From positions 1,178,001-1,242,000 of the forward strand of contig JAUEDM010000001.1 in NCBI GenBank assembly GCA_033439685.1: DNA of 64,000 nt. The letters are read 5' to 3'. The notes below the pieces were generated by a model. The model had not been told where the DNA came from. It saw only the letters and a list, made by a program, of their open reading frames with translations, and searched no databases. The stretch comes from Apodospora peruviana. Taxonomy: Eukaryota > Ascomycota > Sordariomycetes > Sordariales > Lasiosphaeriaceae. Of the stretch, positions 22,460 to 33,500 are shown piece by piece. The translations under genes were made by a program, and so were the position numbers. Positions within the stretch are counted from its first letter, which is position 1, and each line of letters starts with the position of its first letter.

Positions 22460-25083
22460 GCCTTCCCGATAATGATATCCGCCGGTGTTGGACCCGTCGA
22501 AACTCGAGATGGGCTGCGAACCGGCCAAATATGACCGGCGACCTTCTTTATGGATAGCCAGGACGGGCGGGATCTGTCGACTCCGGGCGCGGGAGCCGTG
22601 ACTTCTCTATCGACAAACTGTTTCCCGCGGCGGAGTTCGTCGCGGAGTTTATTTCTGCCCTCTTGTCTCTGTCGGACAAAAGGTGGAGGTGGCGGTTCCG
22701 ATGTGGTGATGTGGTTTTGAGGAGAGGATGATGGATGGTCGGTTGGTCGTCGGTTGCGGCGCGAAGGGAGGCCTGGTGGAGAATGGCCGGCGTCTCTTCT
22801 GGGCCGGGTCTTTTGAGGCGCCTCGCGGGGGGGGGCTTGGTTTGCCTGCGACTCGCTGCTTCACCGATGCGCAGCAGGGCGAAAGTGTGAGTGCTGCAGA
22901 GGCGTGGTGTAGAGACCAGAAAGTCGGAAAACGGGGTCTTTGTCGTCTTGTCAGGGGTGCGTTAATGCTTTGGATTTTGCTGGCGGTGGGTAAAGTGAAA
23001 CAGGGTGAGGAGGTGCTGGTGTTCGAGCGTGACAGGGACCTGGCTTGCGATTTGCGGGATTCTCCCGACCAAGACCGAGCACCTGCAATCGCTGTTTGTT
23101 GGGACGTTTGGTGCGCGGACAAGCGAACGGCAGCCTGCGACAACAGGAAAACAAAAGTCAAGACAATTTAGACGCTGGCGAAAGATGATGGAAAAGATGG
23201 TTATAAAAATTAGGGGCGAAAATGAGGGAGCCTATCTAGGGAAGTAGGTAGGGATGAAATGGTGGATGGGATGCGAGAAAGATGATGTGAGAAAAAGAGA
23301 TCGAAGAGACCGAGCGAATGGAGAGAAAGCCTGGGACCCGGGACCCGACAATGCCCATGTCGACGGTATGCCCCGTACGGGCTTAATGGGCTGCAGTACG
23401 GGCATCACAGGGCTTTTTGCTCTTTGCTGATCAGTCACCTCACCTCCACTTCCCCGGCCTAGGTTCAGCCTCCCGCCATCCTCAGGCTTTCTCGAGGCTG
23501 TGCAGCTAGCCTCCAGGCTGTGAATGGAATGTTTGTCAAACTACTGAGAGGTATCCTTGAGTTACACGCGCTATCTCTTGTGCTATTCAAGAACTACGAA
23601 TATGCCCAAACCTGTTCAAGTCCTATTGTTTGCCAGGACTTTGATGATCATTCTTCTTCTCGCACCAGAGGTTGCGAAGTTGGCCGGTGATTGGACACTC
23701 TCCGGCCTCCAGCACCTCCAGGACGCTACTTGGGCTAGCCAAGAAGCGAAGGTTGTCTAGACCAAGCCATATGACCCAATGCCCAGCCCTTCCCGGCAGC
23801 GACGGCTGAGACCCTTCGAGAGGGTGGATGTTGTTGGAGACTGAACTGGTCTTTCATGATTGGAAACTGTCTCGATTCTGGCTGGAAGGGCCGTTCTTCA
23901 TGGGCCCATGGGTAATACCCGACCTGCATGTCGTAGCCCATATAAAGTGGACAGACATCGCTGGAGAACTGATGATGGGCCCAAGTGTCAATCTCACGCA
24001 GGGACTGAGGACAGTTAGATTTCGCTGAGCCACGGTCCAATCCACCAATCCACGACACCATTGCATTAGGAGTACCGGAGCTGGTGGACCGTTACCAGAT
24101 ATCAGACGCACCTAACGGCGGACCACTGCCGACTGATGACGATCGAGCTGCAGCTTGTGCCAACTGCCAACCGTCGGTAGCTTCCCTTTTGTTACTATTT
24201 TCGCGTTTGTTGTGGGCCTTTCCGGGGGTCCAGTTTCGGCTGCGTTTTGTCTTACCACATTTTCGAAGCAGGTACCAACAGCATGGAACCCACCTCTCAA
24301 CCACGAAAACATTTCCGCTGTTGGTTGATGCCAGATCAGGACTGGGCCTTCCGACTCACGACCTACACTTCCTGCGTGGAACGCGGCGGCAAAGTTGTCT
24401 GTCAGTCATGGGCAAGTAAAAGTTCATGTCAATTCACGTGCAATGGTCTGGGGGTGGCGCGCTGCCTCTCTGCTAAGCGAGGGGTCGACGGTATCGTGAG
24501 GCTGTGCCGCGCAGGGTAATATCCAATGAGAACCCACTTCAAGTTTCAACAGCTCTTGCCTGCTGCGTCGTGTAGGGCTGCACCGAGGGACTGCCATCGA
24601 TGTCAGATAACCCCACAGCGAGACACAAAACGGAAAGAACCGTTCGTTCGGAGAGACTGATATTGAACCGGAATTGGTGAATCATTTCAGGATTGCTCAT
24701 TTCCATCAGCATTTCTCTTCACAGCGTCTTGTGCTTGTGAAAGGCTTGGAGGGAGATGGATACGGAGTTGAGATGTGGCCTGAAGAAACCATCAATTTGA
24801 ACTGATCTGTAACCTGAACAACTTCAGTTTGCGCCATTTGTTCCTGGTAGCAAGATAGAAGTTGAAGCTCGAAGCTGTTCGTCGCATTGCGGCGGGGTGA
24901 CATCAACCCCACAGTGCGGATTCATTAGTTCTGAACATTTCGCACCCACCAGCGTCCCCAATAAAGCAACAGCGACAAGGGCCAGCATTTTTCTCCAACA
25001 CCATTGAATGCGCGCTGTCGCCTGAGCACGCGCCAAACCGCCAAACCGCCTGGCTATCTTACTTGTCTTGCACCACCGTCAAG
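22460..25083. promoter_or_regulatory. 2.6 kb divergent region between the UPF0658 gene and PPP4R2
   Basis: It holds the promoters and leaders of two divergent genes. Long overlapping open frames on both strands at 22649-23171 reflect GC-rich leader sequence; neither starts with a supported ATG gene model or matches a family. A 54-codon minus-strand frame at 24824-24988 starts with ATG and a signal-peptide-like sequence; it is listed separately. The rest shows nothing specific. Confidence 0.5.
24824..24988 (-). CDS. Possible small secreted peptide, 54 aa (speculative)
   Basis: An ATG at 24988 opens 54 codons. The first 16 residues (MLALVAVALLGTLVGA) have the hydrophobic core and small residues of a signal peptide with an Ala cleavage site. 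The rest is polar with three cysteines (AKCSELMNPHC, then PPQC). It lies only 95 bases upstream of PPP4R2 on the opposite strand, so it would overlap that gene's promoter. There is no family match I know, and an odd number of mature cysteines argues against a classic disulfide-rich effector. It may be chance. Confidence 0.2.
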   Translation of the reverse strand: MLALVAVALLGTLVGAKCSELMNPHCGVDVTPPQCDEQLRASTSILLPGTNGAN

Positions 25084-27136
25084 ATGGCCGAGATGGAGAT
25101 TGAGACCGACGATGACATCCTGATCAGGGTCGTCCAGGATGGCTCTATGGACTAGTAAGTTATGGGGCGTCCAAAACCACGACGGCCATAATCCCAGATC
25201 TAATCAATCGCTGTGCTGTAGCTCGTCCTGGCCGAGACTCCTCCCAGCTCTCCTCTCGCGCATCGACAAGGTACGCAGTCGACTTGCGATATATTCTTCG
25301 TCCTCGGCCTGCTACTGACCAGCTATGTAGACTGCGCGCAACGAGTTTCCCATTCCCCGTATTCCTCCGCCACGACCTCCCGTCCGACCGCCATCGCCGC
25401 GTTTCCTAGCCCCGCTCCCCTCGTCCGATGTGATCGAGCCTCCCGACTCATCCGACACGACGCCTTCGTCGCAAGATACAAACAAGGAAAATGCGAATCC
25501 CACGCCATCGTCAGAAACGAGGAGCTCTGTGCTCAATTCCGTTCCATCATCTACCATCTCTCATCCTTCGTCTGCGCCAAACCTGGTTACCCAGCCGGAG
25601 CAGCCTCTAGAGCCCTTGCCACCCGGCGCTCTTCCAGCGCCCATCGCCGCGTTGCTCGACGAGATTACCTCTACCTTGACCGATGGGTTCAGTATGTACC
25701 CTCCCCACACCATTCAGCGACTGTCCGAGCTCGTCCTCCGGCCGCGGCAGCACTATCGCGGCCTGGTCGCCTACCTCCATGCCTTGGACCGCGTTGTCCA
25801 CGTCACCAGCGGCGCCAATATCTATCCCCTCCCCCCGGCGATTCCCGACATGAGCGCCATGTCGCTCTTGGCGAATGGCGTGGGCAGCTCCGCCGCAGGA
25901 GGTCTGACCATCAACCCGGCTATCGCGAACAATATCGGGTCGGACGAGGCACTTGGGGGCGCACTACTCACGCCCATCCCCTGGCTGTCGTCGGGGCGTC
26001 GAAACCGTGGAGGAAGTGAAGATGGCAGCGATGTGGGGAGCAGTTCACCGCTGTCAGAAGGTTCAGGATCATCACAGCAGCAAGTGCCAATGCCTCAACA
26101 ACAGTCACAGTCCCAACGGCAAGTCGGCGGTGCCAACGGCCGCAAGATGGAAGCGCAACTACGCACGGAAAGCACAGAAACGATCGAAGGTCCCAATGGT
26201 ATGGGAAGCATCGAGACGGTATCGATATCACTTAACGGTATCCCTTCCACTGGCGCCGGGGCGGTGCTCGCAAATCGCGGTGTCACTCAAGGCGAGCTAT
26301 TACGACAGGAGCAGCGCGCCGGGGTTGTCCCGCTCAGTCAGCTCGCCCGGCAGCAGCAGCAGCAGCAGGCCCAGGGGAACGCCCCGCCTGCCGGGTCAGC
26401 AGAGGATGACGAAGATGCGCCAATGGGCGAAGCTGATCCAGATGACGAGATACCGCATGCACGGGGGCCTGACGAAATCGGCCCTGCTGATATCGGGTCT
26501 CAGGGTCAAACGACAAGCAGCTACACTATAGGTGCGGCCGGAGGAGCGGTTGATAATATACAAGCTATCGACGTTGAAGCTGCCGTGGGGCGGCGGCAAT
26601 CGCCACCGGAGCTGCCGCAGGCGCAGAGGCAAACGACAAGTAGCAGGAGCCCGGAGGTGGGTGATGTCATTCCCCGAAGCCCCAAACGCGAGGCTACCGA
26701 CGAACTGGACTCAAACCCAAGCAACAAGCGGGTGAAGGAAGATGAGGATAACGACGTGGCGGACGCCGCAGCGGCGGAGAAGGAGGAAGAGGTGAAGAGG
26801 GACGCGGAGGGTGATGTGATGATAGGGGATACATCACACCCTACTGCGGCGGCAACCGCTTCTTCTGCTTCCTCTTTGACGGTGAGGGACCAAGGTGACC
26901 CTGACCCTGCTGGTGAGCCGTCAAAGACGGAGGCAGGAGCAGAGACTCCTACTGGCGATGTTCCGGGGGATAATCCTGGCGGTGCGACGAAGGATAGCAC
27001 TGCTACTCTTGCCAGTGAAACAGGTACGGAGAAAGCTCCTGCTGATGGTGAGAAAAAGGGTGCTGGAGAAGAGCCGGAGAAGAGTGCTGATGCCGCAAAG
27101 GAGAGTCGTAGTGGCGCTTCGGAACTCTCTGGATAG
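25084..27136 (+). CDS. PPP4R2: Protein phosphatase 4 regulatory subunit R2 (Psy4-like)
   Basis: Exons 25084-25154, 25222-25270 (49 nt) and 25331-27136. Introns are 67 and 60 nt with donors GTAAGT and GTACGC. The protein is 641 aa. The N-terminal part (about residues 5-170) carries the R2 core: SSWPRLLPALLSRID, then YPPHTIQRLSELVLRPRQHY and YLHALDRVVHVTS, closely resembling PPP4R2. A Pro/Ser-rich disordered insert splits the core. The remaining 450 residues are low complexity: polyQ, acidic runs, a likely nuclear signal (SNKRVKED) and a Thr/Ala/Glu/Lys-rich tail. PP4 with R2/Psy4 and R3/Psy2 dephosphorylates DNA-damage targets such as gamma-H2AX and Rad53 in yeast. It is convergent with RAD50. 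The core match makes the call good; the tail is too degenerate to interpret. Confidence 0.88.
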
Positions 27137-27850
27137 GTATAGGGGAAGACCCTGGGGCATGTTCTGCCCGAACGCTGTACTTTTGTCAAATGCGTGGAGT
27201 TGTTCACTTTTTGGTCTCGGCGATCTTTTCTTTCCTGTCTTGATTCTATCCATATGTATTCGATTTCTTTTTTTTTTCTCGCTTATTGTGAAGGAGTGAA
27301 TGGCTGGGACAGGTAAGGTGATGCAGGGATAGCGAACAGCGGATCTGCTTAGGTTGGACATAGGGAAAACAAGACAAAACAGACAGACAAATCTTGGGAA
27401 GTTGTATGGCTCGAGCAACCAGCTCTTTGCATTGGCCTCTTCGAACCGATAGTACTTTGGAAATACCCATGGAAACAAAGTACCTACCTGAGGTTCGAAT
27501 CAATAAATGGCAATACAGCCATATATATTTTGTTTTGTCTTGAGAATTTAAGGTCCGTCTAAGCACTGTCCACACACACATACATGTGTTCATCTAACAG
27601 TGTCTTGCGTAAATAAGTGGATTAAGATGATGTAAAAGCAAGTCTACCAGCACCGGCACTCCCACATAGCCCATTGCTATGTGAACCAACCTCCCAGGCA
27701 AAACAACCGAAACAGCTAAAGAACAATCTTAAACGTAGTAGTACCACACGAAGAGCACTGGGTGCCTAGATGGCCCGATCAGTCCCTTCATCTCACAACC
27801 CTCATCTCCTTTGGGGTCTACTTCACCCGCTCAGATCAATCTCAACGAGC
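27137..27850. other. Shared 3' flank of PPP4R2 and RAD50
   Basis: This is a convergent region of about 710 bases with T-rich and A-rich stretches near 27265-27285 and 27520-27545. No gene is seen. Plus-strand frames entering from here run antisense to RAD50 and are codon-bias shadows. Confidence 0.65.
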
Positions 27851-30800
27851 CTATTCCGTAATCCGTGTAATACTCTCCCTCACAATGACACTATTCTGCC
27901 TCTCGTCCCGCTTGACCCGGAAAAAGTCGTCACAGAAATCGCTGCACTGCATATGCTTCAGAAACTCCTCATCGTGCGTAATCACAATCAGCTGCAGGTT
28001 GCTCTGGCTCTGGCGCGCCTTGATGATGGCGTGCAGGCTCTCGCCGAGGCTGCGGATGTTGTCGCTATCCAGATTCGTCGTCGGCTCGTCGAGCGCGATC
28101 AGCCCGCAGTTGACGCCGAACGACTCGGCCAGTGCGAGGCGGATGATGATGCTCGCGAGCACCTTTTGGCCCGCGCTGCAGCGGCCGCGCATGTCCATCT
28201 CCGTGTCGCCCTTGACCATCGACACGCGGTAGTTGTAGGTGCGCTTGCTCGCGCCGGCCGCGGTAGTGCCCGTCTCCACGTCGGAGCGGATCTGGATCGT
28301 GTCGATGTCGGTGCCCTGGTAGGTACTCTGCCACAGCTCGCCGACGGTGCGGTTGATCTCCTCCATCTTGAGCGAGTGGTACTGCATGATGGCGTGGTCG
28401 AGGGCGGCGGTGCCGCGGCCGAGGTCGTCGATGGCCGCCTTGGTGGTCTCGACCTTGATGTGGGACTCCTTGTACTTGGCCTTGGCGCCCTTGAGGTCGA
28501 TTTCGTACTCCTCGTTGAGGCGGGCGAACTGCTCGTCCTTGGTCGACATGGAGCCCATCAGCCGCTCGCGGTCGGCGCCGAGCTTGCCGCGGCGAGACTC
28601 GATGAAACGGGCTTCTTTGACGAGCCGGTCGTAATCCTCCTGTGCGTTGCGGGACTCGAGCTCTTCGATCTCGCCTTCGAGGGCGTCGCGCTCACGGAGA
28701 TTCTTGCGGTAGGTCAGGTTGTCGCTGATGTTCCGCTTCTTGGCGTCGCTATTGTCAATCTCCTTGCTCATCTTATTGATTTGCACAGTCAACTCGCGTA
28801 TCTCGTTCTCGAGGTTGGCGATGCTTGTTTCCAAGGTCGCAATAGCACGCTTGTTCGATGCGAGATTCGAAGGGCCACCTCGGTCAAGGTAGTCCTGGAT
28901 CTCGGTGTTAATCATCTTTAGCTCGCTGACAGTTGTGGCAATCCCATCCCGCTCTTCTGCCACCTTTTGCTCTCTGGTTCGACTCTGCTGGCGTGCCTCC
29001 TCAAGCGCGGTTCGGGCGCTGGCAATCTCTGGCTCGAGACTCTCTAGGTCCCGGTCGGCCGCTTGGATGGATTCTCGCAGTTGACTCTGCTCTTCTTTGT
29101 ATTTCTGAATGGTGCCTTGAAGGCGTTTCTTCCGTTCTAACTGTTGAACGGCGTTGCTGATCTTATGCCTGAGCTCCATCTTCTCAACCTCTAACTGCGC
29201 TGCGTGATCCCTCATGCGCTGCCTATCGGCACTGAGTTTACTCAACTTGGTTTGCGCAACCCTCATCTGCTCTGCACAGTTGGTCTGTTCAGCATTGATC
29301 TCCTCGGCGCTTCGTACCGCCAGGGTCGAAGACTGCTGGGAGCGCTCGATCTGTCGCTCGGAGTCCACGATATCCTTGTATGTCTGGGATATCTTTAAAA
29401 CATTCTTACTCAGCGCATCGATCTCCTGCTGTTTATCCTCTGCCTCTTTGAAGACAAGGTCTTGGTCCTCGAGACGACGAACCAACTGCTCTTTTTGAGC
29501 CCCGAGTGAGACAATATCCTGGGCTAAGTGTGGTATTTCCTGGTCAAGTCGCTGATGTGCCTCGTAGTTCGACTGCACTGCACGCATTCCCTTAAGCATC
29601 TCGCTAAACCCAACCTGATCCGCTATCAGAACCTCCTTGTCGTCGTCGCTAATCATCTTGCCAATTTTGGCCATAAGCTTGGACTTGGCAGAAAGGTTGT
29701 CTATGAAATCTCGGTCACAAAGATGACATTTGTTGTACTTCGTCACCTTGTCTTGCGCCTTGAGATAGTAATTTTTCAGGTGGTCGTATAAACTTAGATC
29801 TTGCTCGACCGTCTTCAGATCCTTTTCGAGAGATTCCAGCACAGACGTGTACTCGTCTACGGCCGCTGAATCGGTGCCATTAACTTGCTTAATGGCCTTG
29901 ACAACAGCCCGTTCGCACAGTTCTTTCTCGGCAGATAGCTTGCCCTTCCTCTCACGCGCGCTTGAAAGCTGGAACTGTAGCTGTTTTAGTTCTTGCTGCG
30001 TTGTGTCCTTCTGCTTCCTACGTTCGATAACGACCTTGTTCTGCCGCTTGATCGCATCTTGGAAGTCGACTTCAATCGTCTCTGGCTGCCATCCGTCACC
30101 GAGGATTGCAGACAACTTTAAATTCCAAGTGTTTATCAAAATATCAAGGTCTCGCCGTCGTTCGGTCAACTGCTTCTTGCGGAGGTCAAGCTGCGCTCTC
30201 TCAGATGCCAGTCTGGTGCAATCAACCAACTCGCGACTCAATTTTGCTGATAGAGCTTCGAGATTTAAGATGTCGTCGTTCACCTTTTGTATCTGAGCAT
30301 CCAGATCTGCTGCTTGCTCTTCGACTTTGGCTGTATCAATCCTTGCTTCGAGTTCTTTCATCTCAGTCCGCAGCAGTGCCTCTGCGCCTTCGTCGATGTC
30401 GAGCTGGTTGAGCTCACTTTGTATGTTTGTGATGTCCTTTCCAACCGTGCCCATGCGCTGCTTGGCCAACGCACGATCTCGAGTACGGGACGCCTTCCGG
30501 CTCTCCCGTTCTGTGATAACAGCCGTTTTCTCGTCGAGTGTTGCGGAATTGTCCCGCTGAAGACGCTCGAGCTCTCTCTTTTTGTCGCTTAGGATCTTTT
30601 GGATGCGCTCATAGAAAGCATGAATCTGGCGGTCATCCAATTCACCGTCGTAGCCACGAATCTCATGACGGTCAGCGGCGTCTTGGATCATACGGCTCCG
30701 CATGATGAGTTGACGGTCGTACTTGTCCTTATCTGACTGATGCCTTCCCTGCTCGGAGGCTTTCGCGGTGTGTTCCCCTCGGGATCGCTTGAGTTCCGCT

Positions 30801-31789
30801 TGGAGGTCGCGGATCTGGCCAGTTTTCTGGTCTCTCTCGGCAATAGCCCTGGCTTCTGTCCTCTCGTATTGATCTAGGGCATCCTTTAAGACCTGATCTG
30901 GTTCTGACATCTCGGTAATCCGGCTTCGCAGCTCTACAATTGCATCCTTCTTATACTCGAGCTTTTCCGTCTTTGTCTGAAGATCATTTACAATCTTCAG
31001 AAAGCTGTTGGCTTGCTCGTATTTGTCCTTGATCCTGGCCGTCTCTTCGTCCATCTGGTCAAGCAGCTCGTTGCATTTGTCTCGTGACTCTTGTATTTCT
31101 CGGGTAAGCTGGTTCAGAAGCTTGTCGACCTTGTCAGCTCTCTCTTTGTTTGCCTTGTCTTGAGACTCCCGCAGCTTTAGTTCCCGGAGCTCCTCGCCTT
31201 TCCTTTTGCGAAGGCTCTTGAGATTATCGATGACCTTGGTGTATTTCATAGCCTCGAAGATCTCGTCGAATCGTTTCTTCAGCGCGGCGGGCTCGCTCAT
31301 GGGCCACAGAGACTCGTCTTGATGGCAGAAGATGACAGCATCCAGAACGGCCGGGGAGACGCCTAACTTCTCGGGAACAAGCTTGTCGAGTTCCATGACC
31401 CGTGTGGATATGACGTGACGCTCTCCATTATTCCTCAATAGCAGACTTCCTTCCAGTGTCTTCTGAGATCTCGTGGTCTTCTTCACAAGGAGCTGGACGT
31501 TGCGCGTCACGACAAAAGACTCGCCGATAGTCGATCGGAAGGAGACTTTTACTTGTGCCTGGACATCTTTCTCACCCACAAGATTGGGATCGTGGATAAA
31601 GGCGCCGCCCTTGCTGTTGGGCGGGAGTTCCCCGGTGGTGGCATACTTGAGACACTCGATAATGGTCGTCTTTCCGGAGCCGTTGTAGCCGACAATCAAG
31701 GTTAGTGGGGTGTTAAAGGTGATTGTCTCCTGGTGGCGCGGCCCGAAGGAGCGCACCCCCATTATGGAGAGCTTCTCGATCCTAGACAT
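27851..31789 (-). CDS. RAD50: DNA double-strand-break repair ATPase Rad50
   Basis: A single uninterrupted exon of 1312 codons, about the length of yeast Rad50. Walker A is GYNGSGKTT at residues 34-42 near the N-terminus. Two long heptad-like coiled coils flank the zinc hook C688-H-L-C691. The ABC signature (CSAGQK at about 1204-1209) and Walker B (LIALDEPTTNLD, about 1230-1241) lie at the C-terminus, followed by the H-loop ITHDEEF. Rad50 with Mre11 and Nbs1/Xrs2 forms the MRN complex, which tethers and processes broken DNA ends, acts in telomere upkeep and meiosis, and activates Tel1/ATM. All key motifs are intact. An ACGCGT site lies about 176 bases upstream of the ATG. It is divergent from wc-2. 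Confidence 0.98.
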   Translation of the reverse strand: MSRIEKLSIMGVRSFGPRHQETITFNTPLTLIVGYNGSGKTTIIECLKYATTGELPPNSKGGAFIHDPNLVGEKDVQAQVKVSFRSTIGESFVVTRNVQLLVKKTTRSQKTLEGSLLLRNNGERHVISTRVMELDKLVPEKLGVSPAVLDAVIFCHQDESLWPMSEPAALKKRFDEIFEAMKYTKVIDNLKSLRKRKGEELRELKLRESQDKANKERADKVDKLLNQLTREIQESRDKCNELLDQMDEETARIKDKYEQANSFLKIVNDLQTKTEKLEYKKDAIVELRSRITEMSEPDQVLKDALDQYERTEARAIAERDQKTGQIRDLQAELKRSRGEHTAKASEQGRHQSDKDKYDRQLIMRSRMIQDAADRHEIRGYDGELDDRQIHAFYERIQKILSDKKRELERLQRDNSATLDEKTAVITERESRKASRTRDRALAKQRMGTVGKDITNIQSELNQLDIDEGAEALLRTEMKELEARIDTAKVEEQAADLDAQIQKVNDDILNLEALSAKLSRELVDCTRLASERAQLDLRKKQLTERRRDLDILINTWNLKLSAILGDGWQPETIEVDFQDAIKRQNKVVIERRKQKDTTQQELKQLQFQLSSARERKGKLSAEKELCERAVVKAIKQVNGTDSAAVDEYTSVLESLEKDLKTVEQDLSLYDHLKNYYLKAQDKVTKYNKCHLCDRDFIDNLSAKSKLMAKIGKMISDDDKEVLIADQVGFSEMLKGMRAVQSNYEAHQRLDQEIPHLAQDIVSLGAQKEQLVRRLEDQDLVFKEAEDKQQEIDALSKNVLKISQTYKDIVDSERQIERSQQSSTLAVRSAEEINAEQTNCAEQMRVAQTKLSKLSADRQRMRDHAAQLEVEKMELRHKISNAVQQLERKKRLQGTIQKYKEEQSQLRESIQAADRDLESLEPEIASARTALEEARQQSRTREQKVAEERDGIATTVSELKMINTEIQDYLDRGGPSNLASNKRAIATLETSIANLENEIRELTVQINKMSKEIDNSDAKKRNISDNLTYRKNLRERDALEGEIEELESRNAQEDYDRLVKEARFIESRRGKLGADRERLMGSMSTKDEQFARLNEEYEIDLKGAKAKYKESHIKVETTKAAIDDLGRGTAALDHAIMQYHSLKMEEINRTVGELWQSTYQGTDIDTIQIRSDVETGTTAAGASKRTYNYRVSMVKGDTEMDMRGRCSAGQKVLASIIIRLALAESFGVNCGLIALDEPTTNLDSDNIRSLGESLHAIIKARQSQSNLQLIVITHDEEFLKHMQCSDFCDDFFRVKRDERQNSVIVRESITRITE

Positions 31790-33500
31790 GATGAGGACGA
31801 CGGCGTGATCGGGAAGACGGGCGTGGAACTAGGGCAGGAGCAGTCTATGGCTCTATGTAAGAAGATGCCACCTGCATCTGCATGGCACAGCTCCGTGGAG
31901 GTATGGATGTGTGAGTGTGGCGATGATTTTTCGATGGCAAAGCTCCAATTTAAACTTCAAAGAAACGCGTCGTTAATTGACGAGTCGCGGGTTTGGCCGA
32001 GAACGCATAGGCAGTAACGGGGAACAGGGGACAAGGGGTAACGCGAGCTCCCGTCACGGTCTCACGGGACTCGGTCCCGCTGAATAAGGCGTGGCAGCGT
32101 GCTCACTTGACACTACGTGACTGCTCAGTGAGTGCCCAGGCGAGCCGGGCGGGCACGGCGGGGTAGTGGAGGTCCCCGGAACGTTTCGTCCGACCTTGCC
32201 AGATCCCCTCCACACCCACTGGAGCTCCTGCATATCTTGCAGCTTTCGGTGGACATCTTTCGGTGGACATCATCTCGTAACGTCGTTGGATCCCTCTCTT
32301 GGAAGGTATCACATAACAAACCCGTCGGACAAACACACATTGAAGCAAATTATTCTGAGCCTTTTCCAGCAACAGGTGGATCGTGTCTAGGCGGGTAAGT
32401 ACGAGTTCGGCCTCGACTTCATTTACTGGATCTCGGAAGTCCCCTGCTCAATAATTCGGGGACTCGGCGTCGCACAACCAACGCCGCGACCCTTTTTGTG
32501 TCGCCTTGATGATGTCAAAAGCTGCTGTGGCCCCCCGTTCTGGAAGTCCCCTGCCCGGTCCTCTGTCTGTCCTTCAACCATGGTCCCCTCGTCCCCCATC
32601 GTGGTCACCCGCTGACGAAATCGAACTGCCCAGCCCAGGTCCACGGGTGCTGAGTCAAATAGGCGGCCGAGGACGCGGGTGGCCGAGACGGGGTTGTCGT
32701 GCCTGTTCCTGTTGCACTGTCCGACTGGGGGGATTCTCGTTTATCTCGTCTTGACTAGTCTAGGTGTATACTAGTCGGGATAGGCAAGTCACTCGAACAT
32801 TGGTTTTCATCTTAACGAACCATTCGTCCAAACCAAAACAAACCAAGGTGGTCCAGTATCGCCGCCTGTCACCCTGTCATCCATCGCGGCGCCCTGCCCT
32901 CCCTGCCCCCGCCGTACCGCATTCTCACGGGTATTCCTGGCTACCGTACTGCCGGCCTCTGACGTGCCGTTTCAGTCGGGTGGGGTCTCTGCTGGTCCCA
33001 TCTCTCCAAAAAGATCCAATTCCCATGCTGAAAGCGGCCGAAATTGATGAAATCCCATCCTACTAATAGACCCGCCTAGACTCTTCCCCTCGCCTCCCTG
33101 ATCGACACTGAGCCGGGCACTTTCAGCTCTTTTAGAGCCCGTGAGCCCTTTTCCAGGTTTTTTGCACACATATTAGCAAGCTGCCGCCCTCCCTAGGTCC
33201 CCTACGCCGGCCTGTCGAGTTTGCGACAAATCATTTTTTTTGGAATCGTTTCTTCTTCAAGTGGCGGCGGCCGAATGTACAACTTTGGCTGAGAGGACCC
33301 TGATTCGAGCCCGGTCCCTCTCCTTTTATGCAGACGCTGCCCTCGCGGCTGTTTCTTCAATGCAGTTGCTGTCCCATCTCGCACCGCAATTGCCAGGTTG
33401 CCACCGCCTTGCAGACTGGCTGCAATCAGCTGCTGCTGAGTCCCCGACCTCGTTGTTTCCCCCGCCTCCCGGCGAATCCGTCTCGCCCGCACCCGGGACC
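31790..33500. promoter_or_regulatory. 1.7 kb divergent region between RAD50 and wc-2
   Basis: It holds the RAD50 promoter (with ACGCGT at 31965-31970) and a long, GC-rich, pyrimidine-biased leader for wc-2. Many short frames occur; an ATG at 33360 is in frame with the wc-2 coding sequence and no stop intervenes. No other gene is seen. Confidence 0.55.
31965..31970. promoter_or_regulatory. ACGCGT (MluI cell-cycle box-like) upstream of RAD50
   Basis: The exact palindrome ACGCGT lies about 176 bases before the RAD50 start. In yeasts this is the MBF site of G1/S genes, including several repair genes. Function here is inferred from sequence and distance only; a single 6-mer can occur by chance. 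Confidence 0.35.

Noticed and set aside
22649..23171. Overlapping frames of 170 and 147 codons on opposite strands
   Set aside because: They lie in a GC-rich divergent leader, show low complexity and have no family match, so neither is called.
27770..28921. 383-codon plus-strand open frame
   Set aside because: It runs fully antisense to the end of RAD50, has a Leu/Val/Ala/Arg-rich composition typical of a shadow from high-GC codons, and starts outside any supported gene.
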